Source: Cryptomeria japonica (lineage: Eukaryota; Streptophyta; Pinopsida; Cupressales; Cupressaceae). From it: a stretch of DNA of 64,000 bases. This document shows, one piece after another, positions 32,118-42,510 of this stretch. Location: positions 268,290,075 through 268,354,074 of the forward strand of contig NC_081407.1 of the NCBI RefSeq assembly GCF_030272615.1, in the 5' to 3' direction. Below the pieces are notes generated by a model that was not told the origin of the DNA, searched no databases, and was given only the letters and a program-made list of their open reading frames with translations. The position numbers were made by a program, and so were the translations under genes. Every line of letters starts with the position of its first letter. Position 1 is the stretch's first letter.

Positions 32118-33560
32118 TGTATGCGGGAAAAGCGGGTCAATGAAACTTAAAATGCAAAAAGTGAAGCCCAAAGAGACTTGTCCACACACCCACAGGACTT
32201 CTTGGTGCAAGCTATGGAGTCATGAAGGATGACTCAACTTCCCAAGGTTGGTTCCATGGTTCTCTATCTCACAAGGTCCCTCAAACCAATGTCTTTGCTC
32301 CCAGCTCACTGAGAAAAGTGGTTTAGAGATGACAAATGCAAGAACGAGGGATGCTTTTGATTGATTTTACCATGAGAATGCATCCTATCTATGCATGATT
32401 CTACAAATGCAATAAACTAGATTATAGATGACAAGATTAGTAGTAAAACTATCCTAACATGATATACTAGTTATATGATTTAGTCTAATGATAAAAGAAG
32501 TAGTCTAAAATGTTTATTAGGCTAATTCCTATTGCAAAGAGAAACTAGATGTGTTAAAATTGAGCATAAGTATGATACTAAGAGCTTGCATGGATCCTAA
32601 AATGGAGAAATGAGAGCTCTATTTATAGCAAAAATAGGGCAATGGATGACTAGGATTGAAAGAGTTAATCAAGGGTCAAGTTTGAAAGTTGATCAATCCA
32701 TGTTTACAATTTTCACCAATGAAATGGTGACAATTGGCAACATAAGGTTGGTTAAGAGGAGATGTAAGAAGCATTAAATGCTTAAGAAGACCTCATGGTT
32801 ACCTTAGGGGGTAAGGGTTAAGGTTAAGGTTATCCATTGGATAAAGCTTTTATCCAAGAGATAAACTCTTGTGCAAAGGATAAAGGAATAACCACAGTCA
32901 AAGCAATAAATGTTGATGAGACCCTTGGGTTAGATGGAGGTTAAGTTAGTCAAAAAGTCTCTAACCATGCCACTAAGGGTTAGTTAACCATTAATGGTTT
33001 AAAGACTTTGGGGATAAATTTGTAAGAGTCCTTCCAAATTTGGGGGGTTTCAACAAGTTGGCTTGTTGAGTGGATAAAGGCTTTAATGCCTTTTGAAGAC
33101 TTTACTGCAAATTTGAGAAGTGACCTTCTGAAATTTAGGGAAAAGAGATAATGAATGGGTTTAGGGTTAATTGATTTGGATTAGATGAATTCTAGAAGAA
33201 ATTAGGAATAGGGTTTAGTATGCAAGTGGGAGATGTAGGATTTTGCAAGTGGATGAGGAAAATAAAATTTAATTAAAATAAAGTTAATTTATTTCAATTT
33301 GGTTGTAAATTGGGAAATTGAATAAATTATATTTATTCAATTTGGGGTAAACTATTTAATTAAATGTGAATTTAATTAAAAGGGGAGAAAAGGGATTTAA
33401 TTGAATAAAATGATTTATCCCATTAAATGGTAAAAAGGGGTTGAGTGAATTTAAAATTAAATAGAGGAATGCGGGTGATTTAATTAAATTGGATTTAATT
33501 AAATAGAGGAATGAACATAAAATATTTATTTAGGAATATGGTCATTTTTATACGTCTGTA
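32118..33560 (-). repeat. Tat-like 5' LTR
   Basis: 1443 bases, the partner of 14727-16118. The outer end reads TACGTCTGTA where the other LTR has TACGTCTACA, so the TG start (minus strand) is mutated. The boundary is fixed by the duplicated target that follows. TATA element at 32619-32628. Confidence 0.92.
32619..32628 (-). promoter_or_regulatory. TATA element of the Tat-like 5' LTR
   Basis: The minus strand reads CTATAAATAG, followed by AGCTCTC. This would direct synthesis of the genomic RNA leftward through the leader and ORF1. Confidence 0.62.
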
Positions 33561-34037
33561 GATTCCATACGACTCATGCTAGATTCTAATTGTGGATCCA
33601 ATTCTTTGCCTTTTCGAGATCGAGTGTCAACGGGCATCAATATATTTCTATAGTAGTGAATTCCTCCTCTGCTAACGGGGTTCTTGGTGGATTTGGTGGC
33701 TCAGATCGAGCCTCATTATAAGTGATGCAATTTATTGGAAATAAAGCGAGATTGATCCTTCCCCCACTGTTAAGGCATTGATTGAATGTTTCTTTTTGAA
33801 TGTAAGCCCTACTTCTCAAAGGTTATTTGTCAAACTCATTAGATTTTACTTGAAGGTACAATCGCATATGATGCAATAAAATGCGATGTGATGCAAAGGG
33901 TTGATGATTGATATAGAGAAATTTTCTTCTCTTGATAAGTGCCCTAGGACTAGGTTGTCTCTTCTTCAACTTAGTCTTTTGACAAAGACTTCTTCTCAAA
34001 ATATGGGGAGTGGTCATACAAATGATCAAAGAGTGTT
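33561..34037 (-). pseudogene. Old Tat-like element: ORF1 and gag start
   Basis: Homologous to 29100-29530. ORF1 is split into 33823-34029 (TTPHILRRSLCQKTKLKKRQ, FLYINHQ, HHMRLYLQVKSNEFDK) and 33637-33819 (RSRAYIQKETFNQCL, NSGGRINLALFP) by one stop. Its last codon overlaps the gag ATG as TGATG near 33636-33640. The gag start (MPVDTRSRKGKE) continues in the same frame into 14726 and leftward once the younger element and one copy of its target duplication are set aside. Confidence 0.8.
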
Positions 34038-34579
34038 TTTGATTAATGAAAAATTAGGTTTTGAAGGGACCCCGAAACCCTTTACAAGCTTAAAATAGCA
34101 AAGCTACGAGAAACAAAGAGAAATAGGACAAAAGGAAAAAAACCAGCAGAAAATCGAGAAAAGCCAACAAAAGCTCCTGAAAGCCAGTAGGTCATCCAGG
34201 AATCAGATTTTATCCAGGGCTTTAGCCAAGGTGCTACTTATTTCTTGCATCTCTTTGATGTTGTCTTTGAGGTTGGGAGGGTCCTTGGCCGCAACAGCCA
34301 CAACTTTCTTGATACTAGCCCTGGTTCTCTTAGCTGTTCCGCCTGCCGGGGTAGCATCACCAGCACTTCCAGTCTGGTTGGTCTCCTCCTCTAGGTCAAG
34401 GTCTACAACTGGTTTAGGAGAATGGTCAAAGACCTTACCAATGTCTTCCAGGTTTTTGGTGATAGCGGAGAGGATGCTTGGGATAATTCCCATCAGATTT
34501 TTCATCGCTTCTTTTCCCTCTTCCAGCGATTTTACCTTGTTCTCCATTTCCTGCTTCCAGTTAATGATCAAAGAGTGTT
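34021..34579 (-). mobile_element. Short coiled-coil retroposon A, inserted in the old Tat-like element
   Basis: The insert (34038-34562) is flanked by a perfect 17-base duplication starting AATGATCAAAGAG (34021-34037 and 34563-34579). The minus strand has an open frame of about 120 codons (34203-34571): coiled coil (KQEMENKVKSLEEGKEAMKN), acidic and basic middle (VVDLDLEEETNQ, then GGTAKRTRASIKK), and a helical end (LKDNIKEMQEISSTLAKAL). The 3' UTR ends CCCTTCAAAACC and then TTAATCAAAAA. It is a relative of insert B at 26587-27184, and its frame is intact. The full-length source element is not in the window. Confidence 0.72.
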
Positions 34580-36289
34580 GATGTTGATGTTTTATATGGA
34601 TACTTCATTTTGAATACTCAAGCTTACTAATTCAAATAGAGGGTTTGTTCGATAGGCCCCTATGACAAAGTGTGTCAAATGATATGGATAAAGTATCCCG
34701 ATATGGAAACTTGATTTGACTAACTTGAATACCTAGCTAGGTATTATTGAGATAGTTGGATGATAAAATCTTGATCACTTGGTTTAGATACTCCTCTATA
34801 TTGGTTGGATGAAAATCTTGTCTAAAGATAGTTTAAATGTTGATAACCACCTCCAAAGGTGCTTTGTTGGATTTGAAAATTTCTTCACCTATGTCCTGTC
34901 TTTGTTTTTGAACTGATTTTTGAGTTTGATTTTGGATGTTTTTGTAAGATATTTTAGCATTTATGACAAGAATACATAGCACACATGAAGACAATGGTCA
35001 TCCTAATGCTAAACATTAAGTGCATTTTATTTTGAGGATGTATTCAAATCCTTGATGTTTTCACTGGTTTGGATCACAATAAATACACATCAGATAGACT
35101 CTTTATTCAAGGATCATTGACAATATCATAGCCCACTAGTCTCAATACTCTGTCATCTCAAACAACCTTTTCACCCCTTAGAGGGCACCCATTTTTTTGC
35201 CTTTTTCCAGAAATTAAGCCAAAGTGAATTTCTTCACAATTGGGTAGTTATCTTGGGAGATATATGGTGAGTAATCTTGGGGGCAGATTCTTCCCCACCC
35301 TTGCACTATAATATTGCCAATGTATGGCAATTGAATTGGCTCAAAGTTTCTACTTCTATGGTTCATAATAAGGATTTCATTTGGCGTGGAAAATGATAAA
35401 CTCAATTAAGAGGCTTCCCAACCTTTAGAACAAAGGATTTTCACATCACAAGGATACTAGGGGAAGGCTATCAAAAACACACTTTTGTTAGAGGGGATTT
35501 TCTTCTGCCCCCACATTTGATTATAATGGGTTGGTAAATTTGGTGATAAAGTTGTTTCCCACTTGGGTCATACCCTTCTCGCTAGCTCCCTCAAGGCTTT
35601 GGGAAGGCAGGCCCTCTAAAGGATTTAATTGCTTGAAAATAAAGAAAGCATGAAAAGAGTGGGTTTGGCTTTTTGGTCACCCAATCAAGGGGAGAGCATA
35701 TACCTACCACTTTCAAGACAAGGCAAACAATGTTCTTTTTATCCTTCCAAAGCAATGATTTGCTAAATCCTAACTGGAGATGTTGCTCCAACCAAACATG
35801 GTGTTCTTTTCAATCCTTCATAGAAATGATTCTCTAGACTAGGAAGAGGGAATCCTGGTCAACATAAAGTAAAGCATGTTGCTAGAAAGTAAATCACTTT
35901 GCAAAATTAGAAATTATGGTTTGTTCCTTTTAACTTGCAAGAATAAGGTGGATTGTTCTTTTTTATCCCTTTGTAAGAAAATTGAAAAATTTCTTGTTCT
36001 TTTTAAACCCAAAATGAAGTGTTTGCCCAAACTTGCAATAAAGAAAAAGTGTGATTTTGTTGTTCTTTTTACCTTGCAATGAGGTTCTTTTTAAGCCCAA
36101 AGAAAAAAATGATTTATTTTAAGCCCAAAATGAAAATATGAAGTTCTTTTTAATCAAAAAGAAAATGAGTTCTTTTTAATCCAACTTGAAAAGATAGAAA
36201 GAAATCAAAATTCCTAATTCTAACTCCTCCAACCTGCAAGAAATGATTAGTAACCTGCAAGAAAAAGAAGTTAGTGAAAATTCAAAACC
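34580..36289 (-). other. Leader of the old Tat-like element, truncated
   Basis: Aligns with the leader of the younger element (for example 35040-35210 with 30520-30690) and shows heavy drift. The GCGCTA motif arrays are absent. Its 5' LTR and primer site are missing: sequence homology stops at about 36289 against Tekay reverse transcriptase. No gene. Confidence 0.65.
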
Positions 36290-37099
36290 TTAGGTTGGCA
36301 CAAAGCTGATTCTCCCTCAAGCACTTCAATACCTGTCGCAAGTGGCCCTCATGCTCTTCCATAGATCTAGAATAAATCAATATGTCATCCAAGAACACAA
36401 GGACAAAATGATCAAGGTAGGTGCGAAAAAACCCCATTCATAAGGCTCATGAAAAGTGAAGGCGTGTTCGTCAACCCAAATGCCACCACTGTGAACTCAT
36501 AGTGACCATAACGAGTACAAAATGCCATTTTATGAATGTCTACATCATGAATGCGTAACTTATGATACCCAGATTTCATATCAATCTTAGAGAACACCTT
36601 GGATCCCTTCACCTGATAAAAAAGATCATCTATCCGAGGCAATGGATATCGATTCCTGATGGTTATCTTATTTAGCTATCAATAATCAATGCATAACTAA
36701 AGAGAACCATCCTTCTTCTTAACGAAGATAATAGGCGCACCCCAAGGAGAAACACTAGGACGAACGAACCCCTTGGCCAACAATTCCTCCATCTGCAACT
36801 TCAACTCACTCAACTCCTGAGTAGTAATCCGATATGGAGCTCTCGAAATAGGTTCTACACCAGGAACCAAGTCAATGCAAAAGTCTATGTCTCACTTCAG
36901 AGGCATACCAAGAATATCCAAAGGAAACACATCAGCATGCTCTCAAAGAATAGGGTGACAATCAAGAGTGATTCCTCAACTCTCTTCCTCATCCACATCC
37001 TCAAGAGAAAATACAAAAAGATGACACCCTCGACACATGCACCGCTTAAGCTGCATAGCGAAAATCATACGCAAGGATATCGATCTCTAGACTCCAACA
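36290..37099 (-). pseudogene. Tekay-like pol fragment (linker and reverse transcriptase)
   Basis: From 37099 leftward: a linker with MQLKRCMCRGCHLFVF and [10 protein letters not shown], then [68 protein letters not shown] and the active-site region [16 protein letters not shown] at about 36345-36400. Several in-frame stops (for example after KDGSL) mark decay. Homology ends at about 36290. Confidence 0.85.
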
Positions 37100-38583
37100 T
37101 GTTGGCAATATTACATTATAAGGATATTGAGGAGGTTGTTGATGATTATGGACATAACTGATTAAAGATGTTTTACTATCTTGATATTATTATTTTGTCA
37201 TTGATGTCAAGAAATTGATTTTCTAATTCAGTATGATGTTGCCATATCTTGAGAAATATGATATGAAGATTATAAAGGAGTCGGTAAAGACATAGGAAAG
37301 AATATGATGAATAAGGGGATAAGTTATTCAATGGGCAACTCTACCGAGTCAGACAATGATGAGATCTTGATGTTTTAGATTGTTTTAACATCATACATAT
37401 GTTGTAAAATGTAAAGGTTAATACTATACTATGTTATCAAGCAAAGAACCTAGTCGGTAAACCCTAAGGAACCTAGTCAGTAAACCCTAAGGTTATCGCA
37501 GTCGGTTAATGAAGACAAAATGTCTACCGAGTGAAGTTTAGTATTCACTGAGTTGTAATTGAGCTATAACAGAATGCATTAAATGTTTACATGTGATATT
37601 TAATGAAAGAAGCTGATGAGCTGGAGTGGATCAATGATTGGTAAGCCATGGAAGAAGTTTGTTAAGCGAATCTAAGGCAATGAAAAGTTGGCAAGAAGAT
37701 CTACAGCTCAGATTGAACCGCATTACCCTAACACAAGTTCCAAGGCAGGGTAAAAAGTTTTCAGATCGAAAGATACAATGAACCTGGACAAGATTGAAGA
37801 TCTGATGGCTATGATTGATCATGGGAAATGTGATCAAGGAGATTAAGCGGTTAGAAGATTGTTTATAAATAGGAAACTGTTGATAAACAATGTATGCGAG
37901 CAAGTGGATGTACAGGGATGCTACATAGTGATTATCGAGTACAAAAGCTTGAAGACCTATTAGAATAACAGAGTATTGATGCCCAATAGATAGACAAGAT
38001 TAGTTCTATGTCTAGATTGTATTGAACAAATAGGAATTTGCTTTAGCATTTTAGATGTGAAGTTGTAGACAGATTGTATTACTGTTATTTTGTGAAAGTG
38101 ACAGGAAATCTCTTAACTGAGTGGACTTAACAGTCTTATATGTAAATCCTCTAACAAGGTGACATTCTGATTGAGTGTTTGAAATCCTTTGACAATGTCA
38201 CTTCTAACAAAGTGAAGATCCTAACAGATCTGAGGGAAATCCCTTAACCGGGTCACATCTAGCAATGTGTTTGTAATCTTTAATAGGATTTTCTTTTAAC
38301 CGAGCATACTCCAGAAGAGTATATTTCTTAGTGGGTCCGAAATCCCACAGTGGTTTTTCCCTATTTGGGTTTCCACATTAAATCTAGTGTTATGAGGTTT
38401 ATATTGTTCATATGCTTTTGAGTTTGCATGTTTGACAATTTTTGGTTATATGACTGATATATATGTTACCGAGGTTGAATCTGATGTTTTTATAGATGAT
38501 TAAGTTTGTATGATTCACCCCCCCCCCCCTCTCATCTTGTTGGCTATTGGATCTGTACTTATATTAAGTATCAGAACTATCAC
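37100..38583 (+). mobile_element. Copia LTR with adjoining primer site only
   Basis: Begins TGTTGGCAATATT at 37100 and, like the LTR of the Copia element at 12462-14144, has GTCATTGATGTCAA near the start and a C-rich block (38517-38533) near the end. The last bases (about 38566-38583) resemble a decayed initiator tRNA-Met primer site (AGTATCAGAAC). The host Tekay frame reads across the insertion point. No internal region is present. It is a solo LTR, or an LTR plus primer site; the target duplication is not clear (CAACA on the left, TCACA on the right at best). Confidence 0.65.
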
Positions 38584-40311
38584 AATGATCCCCACTTTCC
38601 TGCCATGATCATCTAAACACTTTACTATCTTCAAATGACAATCTACACAAGCACTATGAGATGATAGCCAATCCATCCCCAACACAACTCCATAGGAACC
38701 CAAAGGAATGACTCGAAGGTCAGCTAAAGTAGAAAAGGGTCCTTGGTCCAACTTGCAACTGGGAATGAAGGCATCGATAGACACATGCAGACGAGTAGCC
38801 AACTCTACTTGCCATCTATCTGCCTGCTTAGCAGACGTGAGCCCACACTGCTCTACAATGGATGAAGAAATGAAAGAATCTGAAGCACCAGAGTCCAAAA
38901 GTACAAAGATAGGAATACCACACAACACACCTGCAACCTCAATTACTATACCTTGATGCTCAGCCCGACGGTCATCAACCACTGCAAATAATCTATGGGA
39001 TCTACCTGCATCCCCTACCGTTGGCTCCGATGCTACTGGCCTCTGACTACCCATCTGGTGAAAACACTGAGGGCACTAAGTGGCTATGTGACCAAACTGT
39101 CCATAGGTGAAGTAAGCTCCTCTACCAGGTCGTCTACTCCCAGACAACACACTGGACTGCTGAAAGTTTCCCCTACTAGGGGTCTGAGATGCACTCTGAG
39201 AGGACTACCCTGGAAAACTCTGCCTGCTCCTCTGTCAGTTCCTGCTCTTCCTATGCTGAGAGCTACCACCTTGCTGGCCCTGAAATTGTTTCAGTCTCGA
39301 TGGCTGTTGCTGCTGTTATCCACCCTTAGCGAGTGCCTGAGGAAACCTAAAAGGTGCAACAATCTGGGACTGATTCCCTCTCACTCTAGATCTACTGAAA
39401 GGTACACTCTCGATCTGCACTCTAGACTGACCGCCATGCACACGACTAAGATTCTGCTCCACCAGCCTGGCTTTCTCTATGGCTACCTCTACTAAAGCAG
39501 GCTCAAACACTCCCTCCTCCACTGACGTGGTCGTTCAGACCCCTCAAGAAGTGCTTAACAAGCATTGCCTCATCGTTGTCAATACCGACATACTGTTTGA
39601 GCTCATAGAACCCGTGCTCAAACTGATCTACTGTCATACCAAACTTGCGCAAAGCATAGAACTTGTCTGCCTGTGATTGCCTCCACTGGGGTGAGAGAAA
39701 TCATGCCCTGAATCTCTCCATAAAGATCTCCCATGATATGGTGTTAATGCTCACACTGATCCTCTCCTCCTCTAACCGCCACTAGATAGATGCAAAACCC
39801 TTGAGACGCATGATAGTGCATCTCACCTTGGTGTTGCTACCATATGGATACATGGTGAAACACCAATCTAAACTGATAAGCCAGGTCTCTACCTCAAGAC
39901 CCGTACCTTTACCATCAAAGAAAAGAGGATTAGACCTCATCAAGTCCCTCATGTGCCCCATGATAGTTGGGTCCTGGTCTACTGGGACCTTTCTCCTTCT
40001 AGGAGATCTCTCTCTCTCTCCTCTAGAATCTGCTGATGCGACTCCTCAATTCAAGCATGGAGGGGCTGATCAACCTCAGGTCAGGGGCCTAGTCTAGCTA
40101 GAACCTCTTGAAATATTTGTTGCAACTCTTCCCTTTCGGAAACCTGCTCTCCTGAATGTTGTTCATCCTAATGAACAAAGTGATCCTGATCCACACCTGC
40201 ATGAGTGGGTGGTGGCGAAGGACTATGGTGGTCAGAACCTCGACCTAGTCCCCCACCTCTACCTCTATTGCGACCACCAACATGAACACTACCCTTGGAT
40301 CTCCTAGCCAT
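38584..40311 (-). pseudogene. Tekay-like gag and protease
   Basis: Gag starts at ATG 40311 (MARRSKGSVHVGGRNRGRGG). The gag domain includes ETWLISLDWCFTMYPYGSN, QADKFYALRKFGMTVDQFEH and DEAMLVKHFLRG. The knuckle (about 39050-39100) is damaged: two of its three cysteines read Tyr and a Gln codon is TAG. The protease follows in an open stretch (38584-39054) with active site FVLLDSGASDSFIS and GMDWLSSHSACVDC. The polyprotein is one frame with scattered stops, mostly TAG and TGA. Confidence 0.85.
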
Positions 40312-40450
40312 GACCTAACACTGCACAAGAGAAAACAGTTCAGATCTACGACAAGGATAAAAATAAGAAAATCACAACCATTAAGACCTACACAAAAGGT
40401 CTAACTGAATGGGCTCACTACATACCCAGAGTACCCAATGTTAAAACATG

Positions 40451-40463
40451 GGCTATGATACCA
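40451..40463 (-). promoter_or_regulatory. Tekay-like primer binding site (initiator tRNA-Met type)
   Basis: The minus strand reads TGGTATCATAGCC, two bases inside the LTR and about 140 bases before the gag ATG. The usual sequence is TGGTATCAGAGCC. Confidence 0.85.
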
Positions 40464-42113
40464 AATGTAATGCCCCACTAGGAACCCCAAAGGAATAACC
40501 ACCACTAAGGGTGAAATAATTTTTTTAAAAAAGTATAAATCACAATAAGTGCATTAATTACTACAATATCACAATAATAACACAAGCAGAAGACTTACAT
40601 CAGAATTCCTAAAGGGTTACCAACGAAGAATTAAACTAAAAGTTAAATTCCACAATCATGATTAATCCAATTAACCATCATTACTCATTGAACATAATAA
40701 GTCATATGCAATAACAAATTATTCCATTTAAAGATTGAAAGGATACAATATAATTTCTTCAATAAGCATTTACATCAATCATATAGAAAGCTGATAAATA
40801 ACATCCAAAACTCAGGATTACATTGATCCTCCAATACATGGCTTCCAATATACAAATGAAGTTAACAAACTTAACCAAATTACAAGGTTACTTAAAATCA
40901 TAGATACAAATGACCACATAGGTCTCCAAAGAATAATAATCTCCAACATGAGATAGAGTATGAGTCACGAACCATAGGAACACTTGTGAAGCCAATCCTC
41001 ACATGAAGGTACGAACAAGAACATCTGATGGGAAGTGGCACTACCACCTGAGCATGTGATCCCAAACTGGAATCACCCCACCATGCTAGGAGATAGCAGA
41101 GGACCCTCAAGTAAGCATAAACATGACATGGTCGACAGAATAATACAACTCCATGACAATACAATATGACTCCACATCACAATACTCAAGTGACTCGACA
41201 TTACAATACACTAGTGACCCTAAAGAGAGAGTGTCATCACATAGCTTATGATGATTACTTTGGTAGGCCTCCATAGGTCCTAACCCCCATCCTGGGTTAT
41301 CCTAGTAACCTTTCCTAAACCTTCGGCTCCATCTAAGTCTCATGCATACCCTACTAACCTTTTGTGAAGATAAGGTGGTTGGTTTTCCATTCCAGGCCTT
41401 CCCACTACATCTTGAGCCTATACGAGCACTCAACCATGTGTGGGGTACAATATCTTATATAATGTTATAAAATACCCACCCCCTAATCAATTATTAGGTT
41501 ATCACTTATTATCTGACTTTCGAGGGGTTATCCTACCATCCACTTCAGGCGTGACCCCCACTCGAAAGCCACTCTCTCAAAGGACACTAAACAAACATGG
41601 TCACTCCACGAGGACCCTATGGCAAAACAGGCAGCCATAACACCACTATCCAAATACAAGTGATCAAAACAAGGACATACTAACTCTTGGTTAATCATAA
41701 GGAAAAATGCTACATGGTTAAGACAACGAGGTCATCATACATCACTTGATAAAAAATTACCAAATACGCCACAACAGGACGACTGAATCAAAGACAAGAA
41801 ACAACCACAAATAATATTGTTTGCAAGGAAAGCTAATTTCACTAAGTCCGCACTCAGACAATCTTTGAAAAAACAACATCATAAACACTTGCAAAATTCA
41901 TTATTGAAAATTAAATAAAAACACCCTTCATTTAATGCATCATTCAGAAATGTCATTCATTTCTATCTAATTTCCAATTCAAAATTCCAACAAAGTAGCA
42001 AAATCCATATTAATTAAATAAAAATATGAGTTACATTAAAACATATGATACATTTCCACATTATATCCAAATTATCAATTCGATTTAATTTAACCAAATA
42101 AAAATAAATCCAT

Positions 42114-42117
<4 letters not shown>

Positions 42118-42175
<58 letters not shown>
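42118..42175. repeat. (CA)n microsatellite in the Tekay LTR
   Basis: About 28 uninterrupted CA units followed by a short TA run. Confidence 0.95.
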
Positions 42176-42183
<8 letters not shown>

Positions 42184-42289
42184 CAGTAACTATAATAAAC
42201 TAAGATTTTAAGCTAACATATAAAATTTAACATTTAAAACTAACATTAAATTCATTGCATTTAATAAAAAATTCAATGACACATTAAAA

Positions 42290-42510
42290 TGCACTGCGAG
42301 GGTAAAGCATGCGGTGGGCAAAGCCCTACCCACGGGTAGTGCAGCAGACACTACTTGCCAATAGTGCGGCTACTGCCGATAGTAGGCACTACCGACCGGT
42401 AGTGCTGCTACCGACCGATAGCAGTCCTACCGACCGGTAGTGCTGCTACCTACGTAGCAGTCACTACTGCTCGGTAGTGCTGCTACCGCAGTAGCAAGCC
42501 AATACCATCC
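42290..42510. repeat. GC-rich cluster of short palindromes in the Tekay LTR
   Basis: Repeated, overlapping inverted motifs within an otherwise AT-rich LTR: CTACCGACCGGTAG and related forms, GTAGTGCTGCTAC several times, and CTACGTAG. Adjacent units can pair in many registers, giving strong hairpins in DNA or RNA. Confidence 0.8.

Larger units (their letters stand above)
14727..33560 (-). mobile_element. Tat-like Ty3/Gypsy retrotransposon, 18.8 kb, nested in an older relative
   Basis: Full length on the minus strand: 5' LTR (32118-33560), tRNA-Lys-type primer site, long leader, ORF1, gag, protease, G-patch region, RT with RNase H, a second archaeal-type RNase H, integrase, a long 3' region with an antisense plant-mobile-domain gene, polypurine tract and 3' LTR (14727-16118). 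Two RNase H domains, the CXFHRXXGHXTXXC gag knuckle and RH before INT point to the Tat group. The flanks GATTT (14722-14726) and GATTC (33561-33565) are a 5-base target duplication with one change. Stops, one retroposon insertion and an integrase active-site change make it defective. Confidence 0.93.
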
